Origin: Anaerocolumna aminovalerica
Lineage (GTDB): Bacteria; Bacillota; Clostridia; Lachnospirales; Lachnospiraceae
Direction of reading: 5' to 3'
NCBI RefSeq assembly: GCF_900115365.1
Contig: NZ_FOWD01000003.1
Location: 154,078 to 218,077 of the forward strand
DNA length: 64,000 bases
The notes beneath the pieces are model-generated. The model saw only the letters and a program-made list of their open reading frames with translations, had not been told where the DNA came from and did no database searches. The stretch's first letter is position 1. Every line of letters begins with the position of its first letter. Position numbers and translations under genes: made by a program. Of this stretch, positions 27,324 to 37,509 are shown one piece after another.

Positions 27324-28697
27324 TTAAATTAGTTCTCCTATTAAATCATAACCATTTGCATCGGTAACCAGAACTTCAACAAATTCTCCTGACATTAATT
27401 CCGCACGAGTTGGTACAAAAATATAACCGTCCACATTTGGTGCGTCTTTATACGTTCTTCCAATATAAACATTACCCATGGACATTACTTCTTCTTCGGA
27501 CAGTTGTGTCTTGTCTGCGTATTCTTCAGCAGGTAATTTACCTTCAATCATAACCTTTAGTTTTTGACTTATCATATCTTTTGCTTTTGCAAAGGCGATT
27601 CCTTGTTGTAATTCCATAATTTCAGCCTGACGGCGTTTTTTAATATGTCTTCGAATCTGGTGTTTCATTTTAGCTGCCGGTGTTTCTTCTTCTTTGGAAT
27701 AAGTAAATACACCTAAACGTTCAAACTTCATATCATTTACAAAGTCCATTAATTCATTATGTTCTTCATCTGTTTCTCCCGGGAAACCTGTAATCAACGT
27801 AGTTCTAAGTGCAATATCCGGTATTTCTTTTCTTAACTTACCAATAATATTAACCAGTTCTTCTTTGTTTGTTCTTCTTCCCATTCTTTTTAAGATATTA
27901 TCTGAAGCATGCTGTATTGGCATATCTAAATAACTACAGACTTTGTCTTCTTCCTTTATTACCTGAATCAAATCATCAGTAATTTCTTCCGGATAGCAAT
28001 ACAGAATTCGAATCCACTCAATTCCTTCAATCTTACATAATTCTCTTAAAAGCTTTGGAAGTGATTTTTCTCCATACAGATCTTTGCCATATAGAGTGGT
28101 TTCTTGTGCTACCAGTATCAGTTCCTTTACTCCATTTTCAGCAAGGGTTGCAGCCTCTTCTAACAGGATTTCCATAGGTACACTTCTATAGTTTCCACGA
28201 ATCTTAGGAATAATACAGTAAGTACAGTGTTTATCACAACCTTCTGCAATCTTTAGGTAGGAAAAATAGCCTCCGGTGGTATTCACTCTGTTGGTCTTTA
28301 CCTGTAAAGAACTGTTGTTGTCTTTGACAGCTACGGTTTTCTTACCTTCTAACACAGAGTCAATAATAGCTCCGATTTCATCATAACTGGTAGTACCAAC
28401 AATAGCATCTACTTCCGGTATTTCATTTTGTATATCTTCTTTGTATCTTTGTGCCATACATCCGGTAACAATAAGGCCTTTTAATCTTCCGGTTTTCTTA
28501 TATTCTGCCATTTCAAGTATGGTATTGATACTCTCTTCCTTTGCATCATTTATAAAACAACAGGTATTAACTATAATTATATCTGCCTGATTCTCGTCAT
28601 TAGTTATTGTAATGCCTTTATCACGAATAATCCCAAGCATTACTTCACTATCAACTAAATTTTTATCACAACCCAGTGATATAAATAATATATTCAT
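27324..28697 (-). CDS. rimO: Ribosomal protein S12 methylthiotransferase RimO
   Basis: A 457-residue radical-SAM methylthiotransferase. The N-terminal UPF0004 domain has its cluster cysteines (Cys10 in SLGCDKN, Cys46 or 47 in NTCCFIN, Cys80 in VTGCMAQR). The radical-SAM motif CDKHCTYC (Cys154, 158, 161) is intact and a C-terminal TRAM domain (about 385-457) is present. The SLGCDKNLVDSE start is diagnostic for RimO rather than MiaB. GGAGG 5 nt before ATG 28697 overrides the longer frame at 28745. It heads rimO-pgsA-cinA. Confidence 0.96.
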   Translation of the reverse strand: MNILFISLGCDKNLVDSEVMLGIIRDKGITITNDENQADIIIVNTCCFINDAKEESINTILEMAEYKKTGRLKGLIVTGCMAQRYKEDIQNEIPEVDAIVGTTSYDEIGAIIDSVLEGKKTVAVKDNNSSLQVKTNRVNTTGGYFSYLKIAEGCDKHCTYCIIPKIRGNYRSVPMEILLEEAATLAENGVKELILVAQETTLYGKDLYGEKSLPKLLRELCKIEGIEWIRILYCYPEEITDDLIQVIKEEDKVCSYLDMPIQHASDNILKRMGRRTNKEELVNIIGKLRKEIPDIALRTTLITGFPGETDEEHNELMDFVNDMKFERLGVFTYSKEEETPAAKMKHQIRRHIKKRRQAEIMELQQGIAFAKAKDMISQKLKVMIEGKLPAEEYADKTQLSEEEVMSMGNVYIGRTYKDAPNVDGYIFVPTRAELMSGEFVEVLVTDANGYDLIGELI

Positions 28698-28844
28698 ATA
28701 ATCCTCCAAAAATAAATAACTTAACAATTTATCAAAAATTAACATGCTTCCTCATGTCCAAAGACATTTTAACAGTTTTCTTTTTAAAATGGAACCTTAA
28801 TTTCATTCTTTTATAAAATTTAAATAATTCTAATCGGTTTCTAA

Positions 28845-28872
28845 TTGACTTTACCACTTATTTTGTTATGAT
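28845..28872 (+). promoter_or_regulatory. Promoter for the membrane protein gene at 29041
   Basis: -35 TTGACT (28845-28850) and -10 TATGAT (28867-28872) are spaced 16 nt. The resulting leader is about 160 nt long. Confidence 0.6.
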
Positions 28873-28904
28873 ATATTTTATAAACATGTAAAAATGGACA
28901 TTTA

Positions 28905-29025
28905 TACCAAATTCCATCCTTTGGTAAATAAGGCTGTCCCTTCATTACTTAATCAATAGGAGGTTACGTTTTTCTACCGGTAATTGCCGGAGAACAAAAT
29001 TGCTATTAAATGGCGTTAATGCGCC
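28905..29025 (+). promoter_or_regulatory. Structured 5' leader of unknown class
   Basis: The untranslated leader holds a perfect 7-bp hairpin (TACCAAA 28905-28911 with 28920-28926), an orphan AGGAGG at about 28968-28973 that is not followed by a usable start, a CCGG/CCGG stem (28977-28990) and a GGCG/CGCC stem (29012-29025). The last stem ends about 15 nt before the ATG and could mask the GAGG ribosome site. It does not match a riboswitch consensus I know. Confidence 0.35.
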
Positions 29026-29040
29026 GGAATCGAGGTTTCT

Positions 29041-30654
29041 ATGAAAAAATTTATACAAAGACTTATTACAGTTTTAGTTTTATTATTTATAGCATTTATT
29101 TATTACTATATTGCACTGCCGCCAATTAACATCCACTCACCGGGCTTTTGGTTCTTTATTATCGGAGGACTGCTGATAATTTCCATTGTTATCGGCCTTG
29201 CCACTGCCAACATTGATAAAAATGGCCATCGAATTCCCGGTCCTGTTTTTAAGAATAAATTCTTTAAAATATCTTTGAGTATAACCGGTGTTATTATTGC
29301 TTTATTTGTTATTGGAAGTCTTTTATCTTCTACTATTATAAATGCAAATAAATATCAAAGTTTACTTACCATTACGGAAAGAGACTTTAATGAAGATATT
29401 AAAGAAATCTCTTATGATGAAATTCCTATTCTTGATAAAGATTCTGCTTCCTTGCTTGGTTCCAGAAAAATGGGAAGTATGGTGGAATATGTATCTCAGT
29501 TTGAAGTTGCCAGCAACTATACCCAGATTAATTATCAGGGTAAACCAGTTCGTGTAACTCCGTTAAAATACGGAGGCGCAATAAAATGGTTGACTAATCG
29601 TAATAAGGGTATTCCGGCTTATTTGAGAATAGATATGACAACCCAAGAAGTTGAACCGGTTAAATTACAGAAAGGTATCAAATATTCAGAATCCGAACAT
29701 TTTGGAAGAAATATATACCGACACTTAAGATTTAATTATCCTACTTATATCTTTGATACCATTAATTTTGAAATTGATGATGAAGGAACTCCTTATTGGA
29801 TTTGCCCTACAAAAGATTACACTATCGGTTTATTTGGGGGCCAAATGGTTGGCCATGTTGTAGTTGTTAATGCAATAACCGGGGAACATGTTTCTTATAG
29901 AGTTGAAGATACACCAAAATGGATTGACCGCGTGTACTCAGCAGAACTTTTAATCCAGTTATATGATTATTACGGTACATTAAGACATGGTTTCTTTAAT
30001 TCGGTGTTTGGTCAAAAGGACGCATTACAGACTACCGACGGCTATAATTATCTTGCCCTTGAAGACGATGTATGGGTATATACCGGTGTAACCTCTGTTG
30101 GACGGGACGAATCCAATGTAGGTTTTGTATTAATGAACCAAAGAACAGCAGAAACCCGCTATTATTCCATAGCTGGTGCGGAAGAATATTCTGCAATGGC
30201 TTCTGCAGAAGGTCAAGTACAACATTTGGGATATAGGGCAACTTTTCCTCTGCTTCTTAATATCAGCGGAGAACCCACCTATTTTATCGCTTTAAAGGAT
30301 GCAGCCGGTTTAGTTAAGAAATATGCTATGGTAAATATTGAGCAGTATAATATCGTTGCTATTGGTGATTCTGTAAGCCAGTGTGAAAAGATATATACAG
30401 AACTGCTGCAAACCAACGGGTTCACTGTAAGGGATGTGTCAAATTTACCTAAAGTTACCGGTCACATTGCCAAAATAGCCGAAGGGGTTATTGACGGAAA
30501 TTCTCATTACTTTATTTTGTTGGATTCCAGCAATGAAATATTCGACGTTGAAGTAGTTGACCATATAGATATTATTAAATATAATGTAGGCGATCTTATA
30601 ACTTTTACCTATTCAAAAGGCACTAAAGCAAATACTGTATTAGGAATTGAATAA
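29041..30654 (+). CDS. Membrane protein with large extracytoplasmic domain, function unknown
   Basis: A 537-residue protein with three N-terminal membrane segments (about 8-28, 35-55 and 78-100) followed by some 430 residues predicted outside the membrane or soluble. The soluble part is rich in beta-strand patterns (YWICPTKDYTIGLFGGQMVGHVVVVNAITG; YFIALKDAAGLVKKYAMVNIEQY). I recognise no catalytic motif. The C-terminal 80 residues look like a separate small beta domain. It stands alone on the plus strand, with its own promoter, a structured leader and a terminator at 30731-30775. Confidence 0.8.
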   Translation: MKKFIQRLITVLVLLFIAFIYYYIALPPINIHSPGFWFFIIGGLLIISIVIGLATANIDKNGHRIPGPVFKNKFFKISLSITGVIIALFVIGSLLSSTIINANKYQSLLTITERDFNEDIKEISYDEIPILDKDSASLLGSRKMGSMVEYVSQFEVASNYTQINYQGKPVRVTPLKYGGAIKWLTNRNKGIPAYLRIDMTTQEVEPVKLQKGIKYSESEHFGRNIYRHLRFNYPTYIFDTINFEIDDEGTPYWICPTKDYTIGLFGGQMVGHVVVVNAITGEHVSYRVEDTPKWIDRVYSAELLIQLYDYYGTLRHGFFNSVFGQKDALQTTDGYNYLALEDDVWVYTGVTSVGRDESNVGFVLMNQRTAETRYYSIAGAEEYSAMASAEGQVQHLGYRATFPLLLNISGEPTYFIALKDAAGLVKKYAMVNIEQYNIVAIGDSVSQCEKIYTELLQTNGFTVRDVSNLPKVTGHIAKIAEGVIDGNSHYFILLDSSNEIFDVEVVDHIDIIKYNVGDLITFTYSKGTKANTVLGIE

Positions 30655-30730
30655 TACTAATCACTGTTTAAAACCTTTCCAGAAATTTGGGACGTATAAG
30701 GTATAATTTTATAAATAAGTAAATATCAAA

Positions 30731-30775
30731 GGAGCGAATAATCTGCAAACCGCAAGTTATTCACTCCTTTTTTTT
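30731..30775. terminator. Bidirectional intrinsic terminator
   Basis: GGAG-x-GAATAA (30731-30741) pairs with TTATTC-x-CTCC (30757-30767), with one mismatch, followed by eight Ts on the plus strand. It overlaps the stop codon region of the convergent gene ending at 30774, so it probably serves both transcripts. Confidence 0.85.
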
Positions 30776-32141
30776 ACTTGGAACCAAATATTCTTATATG
30801 TTTTTTTATTCTGCCCAGATACCTTTTTTTACCGGACTCCATAATATGCACTTCTTTATTTTTTCCATTTCTACTCTTAGTAGTATCTTTCCAAATCCTC
30901 TTTTGCTTTTTCTCCTGATATTGATAATCACCGATAAAAGAAACTTTTATGAATTTTTTAATACACTTTATATCCTGTTTCTTATCAAGGGAGCGCAGAC
31001 CTAAATCAATATTTTTTCTGATACGCCGCATTGCCTTATTGTGGTTCACTGAAGTAATAAGTTTGCCTTCCTCAAAAATCAATTCACCTACGAACTTAAA
31101 ACTAAAACATAGTGGGTTGTTTAAATCCTTATGATAGGGTGACCTATAATCTTTAACTAAAGAATTGGCAAACATAATTGCCCCGGAATATTTCAATGGT
31201 TCATTCACATTTACATATTGAACCGTTTCTAAACCTTGCTCTAAATTACAAACCTCTGGTTTTACATTATTAATAATAGGATATCCTCTGTCAGAGGTTA
31301 CCTGAAAACTTTTTAAATAAAGCTGATGATCCTTTAATTCAAATAGGCATTTATATTGGAAATTTAAATCGTTAGTCCAAGTAGGTGATATACCAAAATA
31401 TTCAGGATGAAACACAAAGGATTGTTCGCTGGCCAGAATTTCATATCTTTCTTTGTCAATTATAATAATATCCCTGTCACAATCAGTTAAACATTCTTCT
31501 TGACCCCGAATTTCTAAGGAATCTTCCTTTTGTTCATTTATTTCTTTCATGGTTAACTCCAAATCTTCTTCAACTATTGTATCTCTTATTGTCTCAGTTA
31601 TTGTTTCTGCTGTTGTATCTGGCATTATCTCTGCCATTGCTCCTGCTGTTGTATCTGGCATTATATCTGACATTGCTCCTGCCGTTGTATCTGGCATTAT
31701 CTCTGTCATTGCTCCTGCTGTTGTATCAGACATTGTATTTGCTGTTATTTCGGGTATTGTCTCTAATGTTGTTTCTGACGTTGTCTCTGCTATTTTCTCT
31801 GATATTGTTTCTGGTATTATTTCTGATTTTGTTTTTATTATTGTTTCTGGTACCGTTGATATTGTCTCTGACATTGTCTCTGGTGTAATTTCTGATACAT
31901 CCATATTTGTAATATCCGGAACAGAATTATTTTCTTTATTGTTCATTGTAATAGTCACTGAATCATCCAAATCAACTTCTGCTGTATTTAATGTATTCTC
32001 TTTATCTTGCTCAGCACTTGGTTTATCTTCTATATTAGAAGGAATATTTATATCGGAATTCGTAACATTTTCCATATTTTCAACAGTCCCGTTATCCTGT
32101 CTAGGATACGAACGATTATTTTGCCTATAATTTCTTCTCAT
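30774..32141 (-). CDS. Low-complexity repeat protein with a conserved-looking C-terminal half
   Basis: A 455-residue protein. The first ~80 residues are polar. Residues 81-190 are Thr/Glu/Ile-rich degenerate repeats (SETISTVPETI-like), ending in four 12-residue units (DTTAGAMxEIMP-like, at 139, 151, 163 and 175). From about 225 a folded-looking domain begins (IIIIDKERYEILASEQSFVFHPEYFGISPTW), and the C-terminus is strongly basic (about 400-455). No signal peptide or membrane segment is visible. I do not recognise the domain. ATG 32141 is 54 nt from the folD stop; folD lies upstream on the same strand. Confidence 0.65.
   Translation of the reverse strand: MRRNYRQNNRSYPRQDNGTVENMENVTNSDINIPSNIEDKPSAEQDKENTLNTAEVDLDDSVTITMNNKENNSVPDITNMDVSEITPETMSETISTVPETIIKTKSEIIPETISEKIAETTSETTLETIPEITANTMSDTTAGAMTEIMPDTTAGAMSDIMPDTTAGAMAEIMPDTTAETITETIRDTIVEEDLELTMKEINEQKEDSLEIRGQEECLTDCDRDIIIIDKERYEILASEQSFVFHPEYFGISPTWTNDLNFQYKCLFELKDHQLYLKSFQVTSDRGYPIINNVKPEVCNLEQGLETVQYVNVNEPLKYSGAIMFANSLVKDYRSPYHKDLNNPLCFSFKFVGELIFEEGKLITSVNHNKAMRRIRKNIDLGLRSLDKKQDIKCIKKFIKVSFIGDYQYQEKKQKRIWKDTTKSRNGKNKEVHIMESGKKRYLGRIKKHIRIFGSK
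31584..31727. repeat. 36-bp in-frame minisatellite, four units
   Basis: Four tandem 36-bp units (31692-31727, 31656-31691, 31620-31655, 31584-31619) encode the 12-residue repeats of the gene at 30774-32141. Copy number could change by slippage without breaking the frame. The last unit is divergent. Confidence 0.8.
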
Positions 32142-32195
32142 AATAATTTAAAAACCCCTCAATTCATATAATGAAATGTTGTAAAAATTAATGGT

Positions 32196-33038
32196 TTACA
32201 AAAGTTCTATGCTGTCTACACAGTTATGCATCAGCATTGCAATAGTCATAGGGCCAACTCCGCCCGGAACCGGTGTTATTGCACTAACATGGTCTACTAC
32301 GTCATCAAAGTCTACATCACCACATAATTTATTGTTTTCATCACGGTGAATTCCAACGTCAATTACCACAGCACCTTCTTTTATATATTCTTTATTAATA
32401 AACTTTGGTTTTCCAATTGCAGCAATTAGAATATCACCACGTTTTGCAACTTCTTTCAAATTTTTAGTTTTTGAATGACAGACAGTAACTGTACCATTCT
32501 CTTTTAACAGCAACATAGACATTGGTTTTCCTACGATGTTACTTCTTCCAATAACAACACATTCTTTTCCTTCAATGGATATTCCTGAACGCTTTAATAA
32601 TTGAATAATACCGGCAGGTGTACAGGAGACAAAACCTTTTTGTCCAATACTAAGGCGCCCTACACTTTGAGGATGAAAACCGTCAACATCCTTTAACGGT
32701 GAAATAGTCTCTATTATTTTATCTTCATGAATATGTTTTGGTAATGGTAACTGTACTAAGATTCCATTTACTTTCTTATCCTTGTTTAACTCTTCTACTA
32801 ATTTTAATAATTCTTCCTCTTTAGTTTCTTCCGGCAATTCATAAGACAATGATTTAATCCCGATATATTCACAAGCTTTCTTTTTATTACCTACATAAAC
32901 GCTGGAAGCAGGATCATTACCCACTTGAATTACAGCAAGTGTAATTTCAACACCATCTTTTTTAAGAGATAAAACCTTATCTTTTAGTTCTTCTTTAATT
33001 TCATTTGATATTTTTTTACCATCAATAATTTGTGCCAT
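32196..33038 (-). CDS. folD: Bifunctional methylenetetrahydrofolate dehydrogenase/cyclohydrolase
   Basis: A 280-residue FolD: the substrate-binding [15 protein letters not shown] segment (the catalytic Lys of the family), [14 protein letters not shown], the signature [10 protein letters not shown], the NADP-binding [16 protein letters not shown], and C-terminal [16 protein letters not shown]. It interconverts methylene-, methenyl- and formyl-THF and pairs functionally with fhs (40357-42027). AGGAGGG lies before ATG. Confidence 0.97.
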   Translation of the reverse strand: MAQIIDGKKISNEIKEELKDKVLSLKKDGVEITLAVIQVGNDPASSVYVGNKKKACEYIGIKSLSYELPEETKEEELLKLVEELNKDKKVNGILVQLPLPKHIHEDKIIETISPLKDVDGFHPQSVGRLSIGQKGFVSCTPAGIIQLLKRSGISIEGKECVVIGRSNIVGKPMSMLLLKENGTVTVCHSKTKNLKEVAKRGDILIAAIGKPKFINKEYIKEGAVVIDVGIHRDENNKLCGDVDFDDVVDHVSAITPVPGGVGPMTIAMLMHNCVDSIELL

Positions 33039-33308
33039 ATTACCACCCTCCTATATAATTTACATAATATATATATGTTATCTGTTTTATCTGCTAATGT
33101 AAGAATTTTCTGTTTTATACATATGTATTTTTACTATGTTTATTGTAATACATTTCAAAACATATCACAAGTATATTAATTCTTAATATTTCTTGACTGG
33201 TACATAACCTTGTAATGTTGGCTTTTTCTATACTATGCTAACATAATTTAAAACTGTCAACAAAAGGGTTCTGATTTAGAATACTGGAAAAATCAGTAGA
33301 AAATTAGC

Positions 33309-33353
33309 CATTCTGAGAGTAAACTAAATATCTTAGTATTCACTCTTAGAATG
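33309..33353 (-). terminator. Terminator downstream of the aconitase-family gene
   Basis: CATTCTGAGAGT (33309-33320) pairs with 33342-33353 (one wobble), with an inner ACTAA/TTAGT stem (33323-33337). On the minus strand TTTTC follows. The rest of the 33039-33408 gap is AT-rich and shows no gene. Confidence 0.6.
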
Positions 33354-33408
33354 ACTATATTTTAATATCTATTCAATTAAATTCTAATAATTAAAAACTT
33401 TGTATTCC

Positions 33409-35697
33409 TTAATTTTTATCTCTATAATAATTGATTAAACATCCACTTTGAATAATATCTCTTTCGTCTTCTGTTAATTCGCCTAAACTCAAAGTAAATT
33501 CCTTCATATCTTTGTCTACAACATAAGCTTTTATTTCAGAAGCCTTTTCAGCTACTGCCTTTTTAATATCCTTGATATAAATATAATCTCCATTGTCAAA
33601 AGGTATCTCTTCTTTTAATAAGAAGGGAAGCATACCCCAGTTAATAAGATTAGAACGGTATCTTTTCGTAGCATATTCTTTTGCTATATTAGCTAGTCCA
33701 CCCAGAACCTTCTGACAGCTTGCTGCCTGTTCTCTAGCAGAACCGTCGCCTGGTTTTACAGCATAGATTACACTTCCGATTTCTGTTAGCTTAGGATCTA
33801 CTGAGAATTTTTCATTTATTTTTTCAAAGATTCTTTCTACTTCCTTATTAGCAGCATAGATATCTTCTCCTGCAATTCTTGCTTTCTCTGCTTTTTGAAT
33901 CTCTTTTGCACGTCCCACATAAGAAGGGTCTTTTCTTGACAGAGTAAATTCTGCTAACTTTAATGGGTTTGAACGGTAAGAGGAAGTTTCGCCGGAAGGA
34001 ATTAATTCGTCTGTTGTAGTTACCGGATCATGGATAACAGAAACTACTTTAAGCACCAAATCCTCTGTTAAAGGTGACATGGCAGGCCAGTCCACAATAC
34101 CCGGGCCAAACTTTATTTCCACGGAAGGATCCGCTTTTCCTACTCCGTTATATACACGGTTGTCATATATTTTACTGTCAAAGAAATATTTTGGTTTGCT
34201 AAAGTTTGCATCTATATTCTCAGCAGATGTTAAATATCCTTTGTTTGCTGCAGTAGCTGCAATAGAACGTGCATCCATTAAGGCTACGGAAGCAATTTGT
34301 CCATTGGTAATCTTAGAACCTTCTCTATTAGGGAAGTTTCTTGTTGTATGACGGATACTAAAGCTGTTATTTGAGGGAACATCCCCTGCACCAAAGCATG
34401 GACCACAGAAAGCAGTTCTTATGGTAGCACCTGTCTCCATTAATTTTGCAACGCTGCCATTCTTAACTAATTCCATAAAAATCGGCTGACTTGCAGGATA
34501 TACACTAAGTGAGAATTCGTCTGCACCGATATAAGCTCCATTTAAAATATCTGTGGCATCACAAATATTTTCAAAACCGCCTCCGGCACATCCGGCAATA
34601 ACACCCTGTTCTACATAAAGTTTTCCATTTCTGATTTTATCTTTCAATGTATATTTAATATCATTATTATCCAGGCTAATACCGGCTTTCTTTTCAACTT
34701 CATCAAGAATATCATATAGGTTGGCATTCACATCATCGATAGTATATACATTGCTTGGATGAAAAGGCATAGCTATCATAGGCTTAATTTCTGATAAATC
34801 AACATAAATGAAACCGTCATAATAAGCAACTTTCTTTGGTTTTAATTCTTTATAATCTTCTGCCCTATTATGTATCTCATAAAATTCTTTTACTTTATCA
34901 TCGGTAGTCCAAATAGAAGACAGACAAGTTGTTTCCGTTGTCATAACATCAATACCGATACGGTAATCTACACTTAGATTCTCAACACCATCCCCTATAA
35001 ACTCCATAACTTTATTATTAACATAGCCATTGGAAAATACTGCTCCGATAATTGCTAAAGCAATATCTTGAGGTCCCACACCTTTTCTTGGGGTTCCTGT
35101 TAAATATACACCTACAACACCCGGCATATTTATATCATAAGTTCTGGAAAGCAGCTGTTTAACAAGTTCAGGACCGCCTTCTCCTATAGCCATAGTCCCC
35201 AATGCTCCATAGCGGGTATGACTGTCAGAACCCAAAATCATCCGGCCCCCTCCGGCTAACATTTCTCTGGCAAACTGATGAATAACTGCCTGATGAGGTG
35301 GTACATAGATTCCACCATATTTTTTCCCGCAGGATAAACCAAACATGTGATCATCTTCATTAATAGTTCCGCCTACAGCACACAAACTATTATGACAATT
35401 GGTAAGTACATAAGGAACCGGAAATTTTTCTAGTCCACTTGCTCTTGCTGTCTGAATGATTCCTACAAATGTAATATCATGTGATGTTAATTTATCAAAT
35501 TTAATTTTTAATTTTTCCATGTTACCGGAAGTGTTATGAGCTTCCAATATTTCATAAGCTAATGTATTCTTAGCCGCTGATTCTTTGGTACACTCTTCGC
35601 CAAGCTTTTGGAATAAAAGTTCTGAAGTTACATTTTGTTCATCCACAATTTCAGCACCATTTAATACATAGGCACCTTTTTCATAAAGTTTAATCAT
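33409..35697 (-). CDS. Aconitase-family hydratase
   Basis: A 762-residue aconitase-superfamily protein. It has [12 protein letters not shown] (156-167), cluster-region cysteines at 370 (VIAGCAGG), 431 and 434 ([10 protein letters not shown]), the [11 protein letters not shown] motif (451-461), and a C-terminal swivel domain with [10 protein letters not shown] and [13 protein letters not shown]. These are the marks of a [4Fe-4S] hydro-lyase. The motifs differ from classical AcnA/AcnB, so it may belong to the YbhJ-like branch. Citrate isomerisation is therefore plausible but not certain. No citrate synthase or isocitrate dehydrogenase lies nearby. Confidence 0.8.
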   Translation of the reverse strand: MIKLYEKGAYVLNGAEIVDEQNVTSELLFQKLGEECTKESAAKNTLAYEILEAHNTSGNMEKLKIKFDKLTSHDITFVGIIQTARASGLEKFPVPYVLTNCHNSLCAVGGTINEDDHMFGLSCGKKYGGIYVPPHQAVIHQFAREMLAGGGRMILGSDSHTRYGALGTMAIGEGGPELVKQLLSRTYDINMPGVVGVYLTGTPRKGVGPQDIALAIIGAVFSNGYVNNKVMEFIGDGVENLSVDYRIGIDVMTTETTCLSSIWTTDDKVKEFYEIHNRAEDYKELKPKKVAYYDGFIYVDLSEIKPMIAMPFHPSNVYTIDDVNANLYDILDEVEKKAGISLDNNDIKYTLKDKIRNGKLYVEQGVIAGCAGGGFENICDATDILNGAYIGADEFSLSVYPASQPIFMELVKNGSVAKLMETGATIRTAFCGPCFGAGDVPSNNSFSIRHTTRNFPNREGSKITNGQIASVALMDARSIAATAANKGYLTSAENIDANFSKPKYFFDSKIYDNRVYNGVGKADPSVEIKFGPGIVDWPAMSPLTEDLVLKVVSVIHDPVTTTDELIPSGETSSYRSNPLKLAEFTLSRKDPSYVGRAKEIQKAEKARIAGEDIYAANKEVERIFEKINEKFSVDPKLTEIGSVIYAVKPGDGSAREQAASCQKVLGGLANIAKEYATKRYRSNLINWGMLPFLLKEEIPFDNGDYIYIKDIKKAVAEKASEIKAYVVDKDMKEFTLSLGELTEDERDIIQSGCLINYYRDKN

Positions 35698-35940
35698 ATG
35701 CTTCTCCTTCTATATCTATGTAAATGTGTAACTGGGCTATCTTTATTTCATTTTACATGAACAGAAAACCATACATGATCCTTGTTCTTTATACAGAATC
35801 ATTTTTTCTATTCCGTTTTTATATATAATAATGGTTCATTGGTAAATAATCAAGATATTTTTATATTTATATAAGATATTTTTAATAAATTTACATTTTT
35901 ATAAATTGTAGATAAAATAGATATGCAGATAAAAGAAAAA

Positions 35941-36089
35941 AAGAACTGTTTCTAAATTCTTCCATTCTCAGAACCAATTCAGCAGAGATGAATATAACGC
36001 TGGAAGAATCTACATTTTTAATAAGATTCTTTACCTAAATTCAAAAAAGCTGAATTGATTCTTAAAATAACAGATTAGAAACAGTTCTT
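35941..36089 (-). terminator. Large branched palindrome and terminator after the KdgK-like gene
   Basis: Terminal 14-bp perfect inverted repeats (35941-35954 with 36076-36089) enclose a second 13-bp stem (35971-35983 with 36049-36061, one wobble) and further pairing of 35956-35964 with 36001-36009. On the minus strand the outer arm is followed by TTTTTTTCTTTT, so it should terminate the sugar-kinase transcript. Apart from this, the 35698-36146 gap shows nothing I can support. Confidence 0.7.
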
Positions 36090-36146
36090 TCATGATAGCT
36101 TAAGATACAGTAAAAAAATTAATTTTTATTCATAATTATAAACAAA

Positions 36147-37169
36147 CTATCTTTGTACACGTCCGGAAGCATCTCCCCCAACTAACGTTTCAACATCAGC
36201 ACGGGTAACTAAGTTATAATCTCCAGGAATGGTATGTTTTAATGCAGAAGCTGCAACTCCGAATTCTAATGCATCTTTCATATTCTTTCCATCGATTAGA
36301 CCACAGATCAATCCGGCAGCAAAGGAGTCACCGCCACCTACACGGTCTACGATTCTTACATTGTATTTTCTTGAATGATAGAATTCTTTACCGTCATAGA
36401 TGCATGCTGACCAGCCATTGTCAGATGCAGAATAACTTTCTCTTAAGGAGCTTACTACATATTTGAAACCAAATTTATCAATCATCTGTTTGAAGATGTC
36501 CTGGTATCCTGCTAATTCAAGTTCACCGCTAGTTACATCTGTACCGCTTGGTTTAAAACCTAACACTTTTTCAGCATCTTCTTCATTACCAATACATACA
36601 TCAACATATTGCATTAAATTAGTCATAACTTTTTGAGCTTTTTCAGAAGTCCATAATTTTTTACGGAAGTTTAAGTCAACGGAAACTGTGATTCCCTTTG
36701 CTTTAGCTGCTTTTAAAGCTGCTTCTGTTAATTCCGCTGCTCCATCGCTTAATGCAGGAGTAATACCTGTAAAATGGAACCAATCAGCACCATCAAAAAT
36801 AGCATCAAAATCAAAGTCAGATGCAGTAGCTTCTGCAATTGAAGAATGAGCACGGTCATAAACTACGTTAGAGGCTCTCATGGAAGCACCTGTCTCTAAG
36901 AAATAGATACCTAATCTTTCTCCGCCTTTTGCGATAAATTCAGTATTTACATTATATTTTCTTAATGATGCAACAGCACAATCTCCAATAGGATTCTTTG
37001 GAACTTTTGTTACAAAATAAGCATTATGTCCATAATTAGCTAGTGATACCGCTACATTAGCTTCACCACCACCATAATTCACATCAAAACTGTCAGCCTG
37101 AATAAATTTTTCATATCCTGGAGTAGATAATCTTAACATAATCTCTCCCATTGTTACTATCTTTGCCAT
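36147..37169 (-). CDS. PfkB-family sugar kinase, probable 2-keto-3-deoxygluconate kinase
   Basis: A 340-residue ribokinase/PfkB kinase. It has N-terminal IVTMGEIMLRLS, sugar-binding VNYGGGEANVAVSLANYG, WFHFTGITPALSD, VDLNFRKKLW, and the catalytic signature DRVGGGDSFAAGLI with the base Asp. These motifs are closest to KdgK-type kinases, but specificity among PfkB enzymes cannot be fixed from sequence. The start is ATG 37169 with AAAGGAG 8 nt upstream; the longer frame from 37283 is rejected. A strong promoter lies at 37362-37390. It is monocistronic. Confidence 0.88.
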   Translation of the reverse strand: MAKIVTMGEIMLRLSTPGYEKFIQADSFDVNYGGGEANVAVSLANYGHNAYFVTKVPKNPIGDCAVASLRKYNVNTEFIAKGGERLGIYFLETGASMRASNVVYDRAHSSIAEATASDFDFDAIFDGADWFHFTGITPALSDGAAELTEAALKAAKAKGITVSVDLNFRKKLWTSEKAQKVMTNLMQYVDVCIGNEEDAEKVLGFKPSGTDVTSGELELAGYQDIFKQMIDKFGFKYVVSSLRESYSASDNGWSACIYDGKEFYHSRKYNVRIVDRVGGGDSFAAGLICGLIDGKNMKDALEFGVAASALKHTIPGDYNLVTRADVETLVGGDASGRVQR

Positions 37170-37361
37170 AATAATATCTCCTTTATTTATTATTTGGACG
37201 TCTATTTTTGACGTTATTCCCATTAAGTATAATTTTATACAACATAAATTAACCTGGCTATTCATAATAACTAGGTTAACCAAAAGATAAAAATATCATT
37301 CTTTTCCTGTTGCTTTCCTATTAATCCTTAATTCCTATGTAATACACTAGTATACTTGATT

Positions 37362-37390
37362 ATTCTACATATAAATCTATCTTATGTCAA
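37362..37390 (-). promoter_or_regulatory. Promoter of the KdgK-like kinase
   Basis: Minus-strand -35 TTGACA (37390-37385), 17-nt spacer, -10 TAGAAT (37367-37362). It leaves an untranslated leader of about 185 nt. The 37170-37509 gap holds this promoter, the kinase ribosome site and the ferredoxin ribosome site, and nothing else I can identify. Confidence 0.7.
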
Positions 37391-37509
37391 TTACTATTTT
37401 ATTTTTAAGCAAAACTCTCTATTCTTTTTAACAATATTTGTTTCTTCTTTGCATAATTTACAAGTGTTTTAGCAATAATAGGATTGATAATTAGGAAGGA
37501 GGCATTTAT

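Noticed and set aside
31549..32130. Long plus-strand frames (193 and 103 codons) opposite the repeat protein gene
   Set aside because: They are antisense by-products of the 36-bp repeat and Ser/Thr/Glu-rich codons, with Val/Ser/Leu low complexity and no ribosome site.
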